Origin: Ryuthela nishihirai
Taxonomy: Eukaryota > Arthropoda > Arachnida > Araneae > Heptathelidae
Reading direction: 5' to 3'
DNA length: 64,000 nucleotides
NCBI GenBank assembly: GCA_038380435.1
Contig: JAWZYU010000008.1
Coordinates: 74,476,020-74,540,019 of the forward strand
This document shows positions 32,272 to 44,400 of this stretch, piece by piece; position 1 is the first letter of the stretch, and each line of letters opens with the position of its first letter. The notes under the pieces were generated by a model. That model was given only the letters and a program-made list of their open reading frames with translations, was not told the origin of the DNA and did no database searches. The position numbers were made by a program, and so were the translations under genes.

Positions 32272-35200
32272 GGTTGGGTTGGGTTCATCGCAACGTCAGT
32301 TCATCGCCACGTCAATTCATCGGAAGGTCAGTTAAACGCGACGTCAAATAATCGCGATATCAATTCATCCCGACGTCAATTCATCGCAGTGTCAATTCAT
32401 CACGACGTCAATTTATCGCGACGTCAATTAATCGCGATATCAATTTATCACGACGTCAATTTATCACAGTGTCAGTTCATCGCAGTTTCATTTCAGCGCA
32501 ACGTCAATTCATCGCAGTTTCAATTTATCGCGATGTCAATTCATCACAGCGTCAGTTCTTTTGCAGTTTCAATTCAGCGCAACGTCAATTCATCGCAGTT
32601 TCAATTTATCGCGATGTCAATTCATCACAGCGTCAGTTCTTTTGCAGTTTCAATTCAGTGCAACATCAATTCATCGCAGTTTCAATTTATCCCGACGTCA
32701 ATTCATCGCAGTTTCAATTTATCCCGACGTCAATTCATCACAGCGTCAGTTCTTTTGCAGTTTCATTTAAGCGCAACGTCAATTTATCGCGATGTCAATT
32801 CATCACAGCGTCAGTTCTTTTGCAGTTTCAACTCAGTGCAACATCAATTCATCGCAGTTTCAATTTATCCGGACGTCAATTCATCGCAGTTTCAATTTAT
32901 CGCGATGTCAATTCATCACAGCGTCAGTTCTTTTGCAGTTTCAATTCAGCGCAACGTCAATTCATCGCAGTTTCAATTTATCCCCACGTCAATTCATCAC
33001 AGCGTCAGTTCTTTTGCAGTTTCATTTAAGCGCAACGTCAATTCATCGCAGTTTCAATTTATCGCGATGTCAATTCATCACAGCGTCAGTTCTTTTGCAG
33101 TTTCAATTCAGTGCAACATCAATTCATCGCAGTTTCAATTTATCCCGACGTCAATTCATCACAGCGTCAGTTCTTTTGCAGTTTCATTTAAGCGCAACGT
33201 CAATTCATCGCAGTTTCAATTTATCGCGATGTCAATTCATCACAGCGTCAGTTCTTTTGCAGTTTCAACTCAGTGCAACATCAATTCATCGCAGTTTCAA
33301 TTTATCCCGACGTCAATTCATCGCAGTTTCAATTTATCGCGATGTCAATTCATCACAGCGTCAGTTCTTTTGCAGTTTCAATTCAGCGCAACGTCAATTC
33401 ATCGCAGTTTCAATTTATCCCGACGTCAATTCATCACAGCGTCAGTTCTTTTGCAGTTTCATTTAAGCGCAACGTCAATTCATCGCAGTTTCAATTTATC
33501 GCGATGTCAATTCATCACAGCGTCAGTTCTTTTGCAGTTTCAACTCAGTGCAACATCAATTCATCGCAGTTTCAATTTATCCCGACGTCAATTCATCGCA
33601 GTTTCAATTTATCGCGATGTCAATTCATCACAGCGTCAGTTCTTTTGCAGTTTCAATTCAGCGCAACGTCAATTCATCGCAGTTTCAATTTATCCCGACG
33701 TCAATTCATCACAGCGTCAGTTCTTTTGCAGTTTCATTTAAGCGCAACGTCAATTCATCGCAGTTTCAATTTATCGCGATGTCAATTCATCACAGCGTCA
33801 GTTCTTTTGCAGTTTCAACTCAGTGCAACATCAATTCATCGCAGTTTCAATTTATCCCGACGTCAATTCATCGCAGTTTCAATTTATCGCGATGTCAATT
33901 CATCACAGCGTCAGTTCTTTTGCAGTTTCAATTCAGCGCAACGTCAATTCATCGCAGTTTCAATTTATCCCCACGTCAATTCATCACAGCGTCAGTTCTT
34001 TTGCAGTTTCATTTAAGCGCAACGTCAATTCATCGCAGTTTCAATTTATCGCGATGTCAATTCATCACAGCGTCAGTTCTTTTGCAGTTTCAACTCAGTG
34101 CAACATCAATTCATCGTAGTTTCAATTTATCCCGACGTCAATTCATCGCAGTTTCAATTTATCGCGATGTCAATTCATCACAGCGTCAGTTCTTTTGCAG
34201 TTTCAATTCAGCGCAACGTGAATTTATCGCAGTTTCAATTTATCCCCACGTCAATTCATCACAGCGTCAGTTCTTTTGCAGTTTCATTTAAGCGCAACGT
34301 CAATTCATCGCAGTTTCAATTTATCGCGATGTCAATTCATCACAGCCTCAGTTCTTTTGCAGTTTCAATTCAGTGCAACATCAATTCATCGCAGTTTCAA
34401 TTTATCCTGACGTCAATTCATCACAGCGTCAGTTCTTTTGCAGTTTCATTTAAGCGCAACGTCAATTCATCGCAGTTTCAATTTATCGCGATGTCAATTC
34501 ATCACAGCGTCAGTTCTTTTGCAGTTTCAACTCAGTGCAACGTCAATTCATCGCAGTTTCAATTTATCCCGACGTCAATTCATCGCAGTTTCAATTTATC
34601 GCGATGTCAATTCATCACAGCGTCAGTTCTTTTGCAGTTTCAATTCAGCGCAACGTGAATTTATCGCAGTTTCAATTTATCCCCACGTCAATTCATCACA
34701 GCGTCAGTTCTTTTGCAGTTTCAATTCAGCGCAACGTGAATTTATCGCAGTTTCAATTTATCCCCACGTCAATTCATCACAGCGTCAGTTCTTTTGCAGT
34801 TTCATTTAAGCGCAACGTCAATTCATCGCAGTTTCAATTTATCGCGATGTCAATTCATCACAGCGTCAGTTCTTTTGCAGTTTCAATTCAGTGCAACATC
34901 AATTCATCGCAGTTTCAATTTATCCTGACGTCAATTCATCACAGCGTCAGTTCTTTTGCAGTTTCATTTAAGCGCAACGTCAATTCATCGCAGTTTCAAT
35001 TTATCGCGATGTCAATTCATCACAGCGTCAGTTCTTTTGCAGTTTCAACTCAGTGCAACGTCAATTCATCGCAGTTTCAATTTATCCCGACGTCAATTCA
35101 TCGCAGTTTCAATTTATCGCGATGTCAATTCATCACAGCGTCAGTTCTTTTGCAGTTTCAATTCAGCGCAACGTGAATTTATCGCAGTTTCAATTTATCC

Positions 35201-36620
35201 CCACGTCAATTCATCACAGCGTCAGTTCTTTTGCAGTTTCATTTAAGCGCAACGTCAATTCATCGCAGTTTCAATTTATCGCGATGTCAATTCATCACAG
35301 CGTCAGTTCTTTTGCAGTTTCAATTCAGCGCAACGTCAATTCATCGCAGTTTCAATTTATCCCGACGTCAATTCATCACAGCGTCAGTTCTTTTGCAGTT
35401 TCATTTAAGCGCAACGTCAATTCATCGCAGTTTCAATTTATCGCGATGTCAATTCATCACAGCGTCAGTTCTTTTGCAGTTTCAACTCAGTGCAACATCA
35501 ATTCATCGCAGTTTCAATTTATCCCGACGTCAATTCATCGCAGTTTCAATTTATCGCGATGTCAATTCATCACAGCGTCAGTTCTTTTGCAGTTTCAATT
35601 CAGCGCAACGTCAATTCATCGCAGTTTCAATTTATCCCGACGTCAATTCATCACAGCGTCAGTTCTTTTGCAGTTTCATTTAAGCGCAACGTCAATTCAT
35701 CGCAGTTTCAATTTATCGCGATGTCAATTCATCACAGCGTCAGTTCTTTTGCAGTTTCAACTCAGTGCAACATCAATTCATCGCAGTTTCAATTTATCCC
35801 GACGTCAATTCATCGCAGTTTCAATTTATCGCGATGTCAATTCATCACAGCGTCAGTTCTTTTGCAGTTTCAATTCAGCGCAACGTCAATTCATCGCAGT
35901 TTCAATTTATCCCGACGTCAATTCATCACAGCGTCAGTTCTTTTGCAGTTTCATTTAAGCGCAACGTCAATTCATCGCAGTTTCAATTTATCGCGATGTC
36001 AATTCATCACAGCGTCAGTTCTTTTGCTGTTTCAACTCAGTGCAACATCAATTCATCGCAGTTTCAATTTATCCCGACGTCAATTCATCGCAGTTTCAAT
36101 TTATCGCGATGTCAATTCATCACAGCGTCAGTTCTTTTGCAGTTTCAATTCAGCGCAACGTCAATTCATCGCAGTTTCAATTTATCCCCACGTCAATTCA
36201 TCACAGCGTCAGTTCTTTTGCAGTTTCATTTAAGCGCAACGTCAATTCATCGCAGTTTCAATTTATCGCGATGTCAATTCATCACAGCGTCAGTTCTTTT
36301 GCAGTTTCAACTCAGTGCAACATCAATTCATCGTAGTTTCAATTTATCCCGACGTCAATTCGTCGCAGTTTCAATTTATCGCGATGTCAATTCATCACAG
36401 CGTCAGTTCTTTTGCAGTTTCAATTCAGCGCAACGTGAATTTATCGCAGTTTCAATTTATCCCCACGTCAATTCATCACAGCGTCAGTTCTTTTGCAGTT
36501 TCATTTAAGCGCAACGTCAATTCATCGCAGTTTCAATTTATCGCGATGTCAATTCATCACAGCGTCAGTTCTTTTGCAGTTTAAACTCAGTGCAACATCA
36601 ATTCATCGTCACGTCGTTTA
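32272..36620 (+). repeat. Minisatellite: 16-bp monomers, 275-bp higher-order unit
   Basis: Monomers of 15-17 bp follow RYGTCAATTCATCGC / AGTTTCAATTTATCGCG. Seventeen of them make a 275-bp unit, seen for example at 33273, 33548, 33823, 34098 and again 35490, 35765, 36040, 36315. A longer period of 518 bp occurs between 34438 and 34956. Units are nearly identical, so the array is young or homogenised. Because 275 is not a multiple of three and no monomer contains a forward-strand stop, all three forward frames stay open over long distances. The first ~250 bp (to about 32510) are diverged edge monomers. No homology to a transposon is seen in the flanks. Confidence 0.95.
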
Positions 36621-36820
36621 AAAAGCTAACGTCTTATATCATGTAATTTGAATGAAAAGTTATTAGGTGTAAGTTGAAAATATCGAATAGAGCTCTCATT
36701 CTATATTTTAAGCGACTATTGATCATCGCAGTGATAGAGCTTTGGATTTTATTGACTTTCTACAACTGTGCTCAAATGAACTGTCTAGAGAAAATTATTT
36801 AATTTGTTGATAGGTAAAAC

Positions 36821-37586
36821 ATGCATCACAAGAATTTCCCTCAGGGAAACTGTCCACATTCACGAAAATTAAAAGAAAAATGGATGGCACATTCGAAATC
36901 AAGGAAATCTTTAAATTCTGAGGCCTACTGTGATCATCTGGATGACTCTGAAATGTACATTAACCTTTTCACGATCAAGGGAAACATTTTTCCCATTTTA
37001 AAATTGGCGATTGTCGTATTTAATTATAACCTTATCTGCATTTTTTATACAGAATGTCAAAATAGAACGTATGCCGAACGCAATTGCGTAAACGGGAACG
37101 TTTAGAAAACAAAAACAGAACTGTCAGGACGCATAATATATGTACTATGTGCAATGTCCATCTTTGCCTCACTACCAAAAGAAATTGCTTCGCAGAATAT
37201 CATAATTAGCACATCATTTTGTATAGTAATTTTATTTCATAATTTTGTATTATTTTAGTTAACATTTTGTTCTAATAAACCAATAAATAAAAGACATTGC
37301 ATAATAAGCCTAACTATAATTTGTGTTACCTTTATAGTCCATTGGGAAAAATATTTCCCATAAAATTCCAAAAAAACTACACATTGTTATGTATTTTTCT
37401 TATGATTTTTATTTATTTTACGTCTAAACAAACTAAAATAAACAGTTACATACTAATATTTACTCTTAGAAACCTTATTGTCCTGAAAGGGTTAATGAAA
37501 ACCTACGCAATAAACTAAAAAACTACTGGAAAAAAACCCACGGAACGAAGGAAATTCAGAAAGAAATGAAGTATAAATTTGTCTGA
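36821..37586 (+). pseudogene. Small unknown ORF split by piggyBac-type MITE
   Basis: The frame from ATG 36821 reads MHHKNFPQG, then a Lys/Arg/Ser-rich stretch to DDSEMYI at the TTAA of the MITE. If the MITE and one TTAA are removed, the same frame continues from 37496 (NENLRNKLKNYWKK) to a TGA at 37584-37586, giving 77 codons. A frame kept across the insertion site suggests real coding sequence before the insertion, perhaps the end of another element's gene or a LINE ORF1. It lies just upstream of the Jockey-like LINE. I recognise no domain; a chance ORF of this size is also possible. Confidence 0.4.
36964..37491. mobile_element. piggyBac-type MITE, copy 2
   Basis: A 528-bp element between TTAA at 36960-36963 and 37492-37495, with ends CCTTTTCACGATCA and, inverted, CCCTTTCAGGACAA. 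Nearly identical over its whole length to 13567-14095, with the same orientation and single-base differences, so both derive from a recent common source. Confidence 0.88.
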
Positions 37587-37731
37587 GTGAAAGAAGGTAA
37601 GATTTTTATGAGAAAAATGGAAAGTGTTCAGGATAGCTATCTTGGACGATTTGCAATTAATTAAGTAATTTTAACATTTATATATATTTTTTTCCTTTTT
37701 CTGAGCTTGATATGTAAATTAACATTTATTT

Positions 37732-38160
37732 TAAGAATGTCAGAGGTCTACAAACGAAAACCTCCGACCTGTATACCTCTGTTCTGTCTTCTGATTATGA
37801 CATTTTTTGTCTTACTGAAACGTGGTTAGACGAGGGATTTGACAGCAATGAACTTGTTGATGACAGGTACAATGGAATTAGATCAGACAGGAATTCCGAA
37901 CTAACTGACCTAAGTCGTGGTGGGGGTGTTTTGATTGCGATAAAGAAAAATATTGCTTCTGTTGAATTGAGTGGCAACAAAAATGTTGAAAATATTCTCC
38001 TTAAAATTGTTCTTTCTAATAATAAGGAATTGTATATTGGGGTAGTATATTTCTGCTCTCTTACCAACGTTCCTGTTTTTGAGGATTTTTTGCAAAAAAT
38101 GCAAAAAATCCTTCATTTGAGGAATCTTTCAGAAAGGAGGACCTTTCTGAAAGCAAGTCT
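37732..38160 (+). pseudogene. Jockey-like endonuclease, N-terminal part
   Basis: Reads KNVRGLQTKTSDLYTSV, DIFCLTETWLDEG, ELVDDRYNG and RGGGVLIAIKKN. The Glu of TETWL is the catalytic Glu of APE-type endonucleases. The remaining parts are downstream of a Tc1 insertion: VGDFN at about 39399, DGYHPAL with the catalytic His near 39950. The frame is intact over ~125 codons before a small inverted repeat (CTTTCAGAAAGG) and the Tc1. Confidence 0.8.
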
Positions 38161-38194
38161 CTAATTGCTTTCAGAAATCCATGACCATGAAATA

Positions 38195-39389
38195 CACTGA
38201 AGTGCCATCGAATTAGGGATAGGAGATGACATCCAAATTCAGTAACGCAAGTTCCGCATTTGCGCGCATGCGTGGCTCAAACTCTGGTCATATATAGCTG
38301 TCAGCTTTGGCTTTCCCAAGCATTTCTTGTGAGAAGCGTTATAGGTAAGGCGTGGGATTTAGACGCATTTGACAGAGGGCAGACCGTAGGTGCCCGACGG
38401 ATGGGACATTCGATCTCCGAAATTGTCAACGAACTTGGTTTTTCTCGTACGACAGTTTGAAGAGTGTTCCGAGAATACGAAAATTCCGCCAAAAAACAAG
38501 CACCCAGAAAATTGTAAAGGACAACCAGACTTGAATGATGACGCTTTCTGACCCGCATCGCAGGAACTGATAGGGGCCAGACATTATCTGAAATCACCTC
38601 CCATCTGAACGTGGGTTCCAGCTGGGAAATCAGTGCATGGACCGTGCAACATTCTCTTATCGTCTCGGCTTCGGGAACCGACGATCTACAAGAGTCCGAC
38701 TTCTAATGGCATAACACCGGGTTCAATGCCTTGCCTGGCTAAAGAACATCGAAATTGGACCATCGAAAATTGGCAACGGATGGCCTGGAGTGATGAATCC
38801 TGATTTAAACTTCATCACTCCGATGGGAGACTGAGGGTATGGCACCAACCCCATGAAGCCATGGATCCTGCATGTCAGGTTGGAACAGTACAAACTGGTG
38901 GTGGCTCAGTGATGGCCTGGGGTGTCTTCAGTTGGGTTTCTGTGGGACCTTTGGTACATGTACCGACGACTCTCAATGCATCCTGGTACGTAGAACTCAT
39001 GGCTGACCATTTACACCCATTTATGGCCATCATGCATCCCAATGGAGATGGCGTCTACCAGCACGACAACCGTTCATCTCACAGGTCCAGGTTGGCTACC
39101 GCATGGTTGCAGGAGCATTCTGCTGACTTTGAAATAATGAATTGGCCACCTAGAAGCCCAGATTTAAATCCCATCCAAAATCTTTGACCAGAGTCTCGGG
39201 CCCGTATCACATCAGAGACGACCTTGACAGAATTGTTGACAGTTCTGGAGAATGCATGGGTCGCCATACCTGTGTAACATTTGCGGAAGCTTGTGGAGTC
39301 CTTGCCTCGTCGTGTGGCGGCCGTTATCAGGGCCAGAGGGGTCTAACAGGTTACTAGGTTGCTATCCCAAATTCAATGGCACTTCAGTG
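38195..39389 (+). pseudogene. Tc1-like transposon, complete but inactive (family 3, copy 2)
   Basis: A 1195-bp element with TA at 38193-38194 and 39390-39391 and ends CACTGAAGTGCCATCGAATT / CACTGAAGTGCCATTGAATT. N-terminal helix-turn-helix: SISEIVNELGFSRTTV. The first catalytic motif reads DES-stop-FKLHH because CGA has become TGA. The open block 38861-39187 has VYQHDNRSSH and SPDLNPIQNL, so the catalytic Glu is Gln. Inserted into the endonuclease of the Jockey-like LINE. Same family as 21053-22266. Confidence 0.9.
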
Positions 39390-39544
39390 TATTAATTGTT
39401 GGAGATTTTAATGTTCCATCTCTCGACTGTAACACTTTAGGTTACCAAAACAGAACAAACACTCAGTTGAATCTAGTTTATTAAATTTTATGTCTTACAA
39501 TAACTTATTACAGTGTAATTAGATCCCAAATGCTAACAATATTC

Positions 39545-39934
39545 TGGGGCGGGGTGGCTCAGTCGGTAGCGCGCCAGGCTCGTAATCTGTAGTTCCCAGG
39601 TTCGAGTTCCAGCTGGGTCAGCGTTGAGATTTATCTCCGCAAAATTCCCCGCCCTGCCCACGGTCAGTAGGGGACACCGATGGGCTTGGTAAAGGCCGCC
39701 GTCCGTCGGATGGAACGTTAAGCCGTGGCCCCGTGTGCGGGAGAGCCATACCCTGTGCACGTTAAAGAACACGCTGGATGGCCTTGACGGGGGCTACCAT
39801 CTGTCTCCCAACAGCTGTTCCAGTGGGTCCCCTCCCCCAACCTTCTCTGAGCCTTCGGGTCCAGGTGACCTGGCCATTTAGCCCATGGTGTGCAAAAAAG
39901 TGCCCGCTCAGAGGTAAAACAACCCAACCCAAAC
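39545..39934 (+). mobile_element. SINE-A copy in Jockey-like LINE
   Basis: Complete, with scattered single-base indels. It interrupts the LINE endonuclease between NTLGYQN and DGYHPAL. No convincing TSD; TTCT occurs on both sides. Confidence 0.9.
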
Positions 39935-40323
39935 CCTTTCTCTTTTGAATGAAGATGGTTATCATCCAGCTCTTGAATTTTTTGTTCCTATAAACAATTC
40001 CATTATTAAACATCACAGTAACGATGTTACTAAATATAATTATAGAAAGGCTGATTACTTATTATTGTATGATCTCATTAGTGGACTGGATTGGAATTCT
40101 CTGAATTTATTTGACGATATTAATAACGTTGTCTCTTTTTTTTATAGGACACTATTTGGAGTTATTAAATCCGTGTGTCCCTAAATGTAAAGTTCATAAA
40201 GGTAAATTCCCACGTTGGTATACTCCAGATATTATCAAAGATATTAAATTGGAAAATAAATTTTTTAAATAATATAGAAAATACAATAACAGTTCAGTTT
40301 TTGATAATTTTAAAATGTACAGG

Positions 40324-40708
40324 GTTGGGTTGTTTTACCTCTGAGCGGCACTTTTTTTGCACACCATGGTCTAAATAGCCAGGTCACAGGGACCCCGAAG
40401 GCTCAGAGAAGGTTGGGGGAGGGGACTCACTGGAACAGCTGTTGGGAGACAGATGGTAGCCTCCCGTCAAGGCCATCCAGCGTGTTCTTTAACGTGCAAA
40501 GGGTATGGCTCTCCCGCACACGGGGCCACGGCTTAACGTCCCATCCGACGGACGGCGGCCTTTCCAAGCCCATCGGTGTCCCCTACTGACCGTGGGCAGG
40601 GTGGGGAATTTTGCGGAGATAAATCTCAACGCTGACCCAGCTGGGACTCGAACCTGGGAACTACAGATTACGAGCCTGGCGCGCTACCGACTGAGCCACC
40701 CCAGTCCC
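40324..40708 (-). mobile_element. SINE-A in Jockey-like LINE, exact TSD
   Basis: Reverse-strand copy flanked by the 13-bp TSD TAAAATGTACAGG (40311-40323 and 40709-40721). Removing it rejoins the LINE reading frame into KMYRRLIKQKIK. Confidence 0.95.
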
Positions 40709-40712
40709 TAAA

Positions 40713-41457
40713 ATGTACAGGCGATTAATAAAACAGAAAATAAAATCAGCTTATAAGAATTATATTTCTACAGTTGAAAATGAGTCAAGATCTGACCCTA
40801 AGAAATTCTGGAATTTTTTTAACAGATATAACAGAGGAGAGACAGTATTTAACGCTATGAAATATCAAGGTAATGAATTGCTTGAGTTTAAAATCATTAG
40901 TAAACTTTTGCCGATAATTTTAAATCGGTTTATTTTTTCAAGCAATTCCTACAGCAGTAATAATTTTGATTCCGTAGATAAAGAAATTTATGTTCTCGAT
41001 CTTGTTGCCATTACAAAAATAACTGTTAATGACCTTCAAAGGGGTCAAAGTCAATTGGCCTCGATGAAGTTCATTCATTCATTATTAAGGTATGGTTTTG
41101 TTTATCCAATAAGTTTCCAAGTGCTTGGGAAAGAATCGAAAATTAAACCTATATTTAAAAAGGAAACAAATATGATATCGAAAATTATCGACCAATTGCT
41201 ATTCTACCACCATTTTGAATCTTGAATCTATAATACATACAAAAATTTCACAACAACAAAAAAAATTGGTTTTCTCCAAACCAACATGGATTTTTGCTTA
41301 CACGTTCGGCGTTTACCAATCTACTATGTCTTAGTAAAAATATTGCAGACTCATTTGATTGGGATAGTCAGTTAGTTGCTATTTACACTGACGCTTCAAA
41401 AGCGTTTGATAAAATTGATTTTTGATTATTGTTGAACAAGTTAGTTAAAATCGGTTT
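40713..41457 (+). pseudogene. Jockey-like RT, linker and first blocks
   Basis: KMYRRLIKQKIKSAYKN and DPKKFWNFFNRY are the usual linker before a Jockey-type RT. Then, in shifting frames, ITVNDLQ, KKETN / DIENYRPIAIL, an F-T-N-L-L-C-L block and TDASKAFDKIDF. The last contains the first catalytic Asp. At 41440 it reads LLLNKLVKIGLSGNLIEWF, which leads directly into the tandem array. Confidence 0.75.
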
Positions 41458-44400
41458 GAGTGGCAATCTAATTGAATGGTTTTACTCCTTTTTTTATATG
41501 GCAAATCTCTTTATTATATGGTAGATCTTTTTTTATGTTTGATATGGTTCTGAGTGGCAATCTAATTGAATGGTTTTACTCCTTTTTTTATATGGCAAAT
41601 CTCTTTATTATATGGTAGATCTTTTTTTATGTTTGATATGGTTCTGAGTGGCAATCTAATTGAATGGTTTTACTCCTTTTTTATATGGCAAATCTCTTTA
41701 TTATATGGTAGATCTTTTTTTATGTTTGATATGGTTCTGAGTGGCAATCTAATTGAATGGTTTTACTCCTTTTTTATATGGCAAATCTCTTTATTATATG
41801 GTAGATCTTTTTTTTTATATGTTTGATATGGTTCTGAGTGGCAATCTAATTGAATGGTTTTACTCCTTTTTTATATGGCAAATCTCTTTTTTATATGGTA
41901 GATCTTTTTTTTTTATATATGTTTGATATGGTTCTGAGTGGCAATCTAATTGAATGGTTTTACTCCTTTTTTATATGGTAAATCTCTTTATTATATGGTA
42001 GATCTTTTTTTTTTATATGTTTGATATGGTTCTGAGTGGCAATCTAATTGAATGTTTTTACTCCTTTTTTATATGGCAAATCTCTTTATTATATGGTAGA
42101 TCTTTTTTTTATATGTTTGATATGGTTCTGAGTGGCAATCTAATTGAATGGTTTTACTCCTTTTTTATATGGCAAATCTCTTTATTATATGGTAGATCTT
42201 TTTTTTTTATATGTTTGATATGGTTCTGAGTGGCAATCTAATTGAATGGTTTTACTCCTTTTTTACATGGCAAATCTCTTTATTATATGGTAGATCTTTT
42301 TTTATGTTTGATATGGTTCTGAGTGGCAATCTAATTGAATGGTTTTACTCCTTTTTTTATATGGCAAATCTCTTTATTATATGGTAGATCTTTTTTTTAT
42401 GTTTGATATGGTTCTGAGTGGCAATCTAATTGAATGGTTTTACTCCTTTTTTATATGGCAAATCTCTTTATTATATGGTAGATCTTTTTTTTTATATATG
42501 TTTGATATGGTTCTGAGTGGCAATCTAATTGAATGGTTTTACTCCTTTTTTATATGGCAAATCTCTTTATTATATGGTAGATCTTTTTTTTATATGTTTG
42601 ATATGGTTCTGAGTGGCAATCTAATTGAATGGTTTTACTCCATTTTTATATGGCAAATCTCTTTATTATATGGTAGATCTTTTTTTTTATATGTTTGATA
42701 TGGTTCTGAGTGGCAATCTAATTGAATGGTTTTACTCCTTTTTTATATGGCAAATCTCTTTATTATATGGTAGATCTTTTTTTTTTTATATGTTTGATAT
42801 GGTTCTGAGTGGCAATCTAATTGAATGGTTTTACTCCTTTTTTATATGGCAAATCTCTTTATTATATGGTAGATCTTTTTTTTTATATGTTTGATATGGT
42901 TCTGAGTGGCAATCCAATTGAATGGTTTTACTCCTTTTTTATATGGCAAATCTCTTTATTATATGGTAAATCTTTTTTTTTATATGTTTGATATGGTTCT
43001 GAGTGGCAATCTAATTGAATGGTTTTACTCCTTTTTTATATGGCAAATCTCTTTATTATATGGTAGATCTTTTTTTTATATGTTTGATATGGTTCTGAGT
43101 GGCAATCTAATTGAATGGTTTTACTCTTTTTTTATATGGCAAATCTCTTTTTTATATGGTAGATCTTTTTTTTTTTTTATATATATATATGTTTGATATG
43201 GTTCTGAGTGGCAATCTAATTGAATGGTTTTACTCCTTTTTTATATGGTAAATCTCTTTATTATATGGTAGATCTTTTTTTTTATATGTTTGATATGGTT
43301 CTGAGTGGCAATCTAATTGAATGGTTTTACTCCTTTTTTATATGGCAAATCTCTTTATTATATGGTAGATCTTTTTTTTATATGTTTGATATGGTTCTGA
43401 GTGGCAATCTAATTGAATGGTTTTTCTCCTTTTTTATATGGCAAATCTCTTTATTATATGGTAGATCTTTTTTTTTATATGTTTGATATGGTTCTGAGTG
43501 GCAATCTAATTGAATGGTTTTACTCCTTTTTTACATGGCAAATCTCTTTATTATATGGTAGATCTTTTTTTATGTTTGATATGGTTCTGAGTGGCAATCT
43601 AATTGAATGGTTTTACTCCTTTTTTTATATGGCAAATCTCTTTATTATATGGTAGATCTTTTTTTTATGTTTGATATGGTTCTGGGTGGCAATCTAATTG
43701 AATGGTTTTACTCCTTTTTTATATGGCAAATCTCTTTATTATATGGTAGATCTTTTTTTTATATATGTTTGATATGGTTCTGAGTGGCAATCTAATTGAA
43801 TGGTTTTACTCCTTTTTTATATGGCAAATCTCTTTATTATATGGTAGATCTTTTTTTTATATGTTTGATATGGTTCTGAGTGGCAATCTAATTGAATGGT
43901 TTTACTCCTTTTTTATATGGCAAATCTCTTTATTATATGGTAGATCTTTTTTTTTATATGTTTGATATGGTTCTGAGTGGCAATCTAATTGAATGGTTTT
44001 ACTCCTTTTTTATATGGCAAATCTCTTTATTATATGGTAGATCTTTTTTTTTTATATGTTTGATATGGTTCTGAGTGGCAATCTAATTGAATGGTTTTAC
44101 TCCTTTCTTATATGGCAAATCTCTTTATTATATGGTAGATCTTTTTTTTTATATGTATGATATGGTTCTGAGTGGCAATCTAATTGAATGGTTTTACTCC
44201 TTTTTTATATGGCAAATCTCTTTATTATATGGTAGATCTTTTTTTTTTATATGTTTGATATGGTTCTGAGTGGCAATCTAATTGAATGGTTTTACTCCTT
44301 TTTTATATGGCAAATCTCTTTATTATATGGTAGATCATTTTTTTTTATATGTTTGATATGGTTCTGAGTGGCAATCTAATTGAATGGTTTTACTCCTTTT

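Noticed and set aside
32104..33741. 545-codon open reading frame
   Set aside because: All but the first ~57 codons is minisatellite, and the other two forward frames are open too. Lack of stops follows from the monomer sequence, not from coding selection.
34405..34420. CRE-like TGACGTCA sites as regulatory elements
   Set aside because: They arise from single changes in minisatellite monomers (34.41 and 34.93 kb) and have no promoter context.
37931..38164. Host endonuclease or DNase gene
   Set aside because: The LTETWL and GGGVLIAIKK motifs belong to a Jockey-like LINE ORF that continues into an RT.
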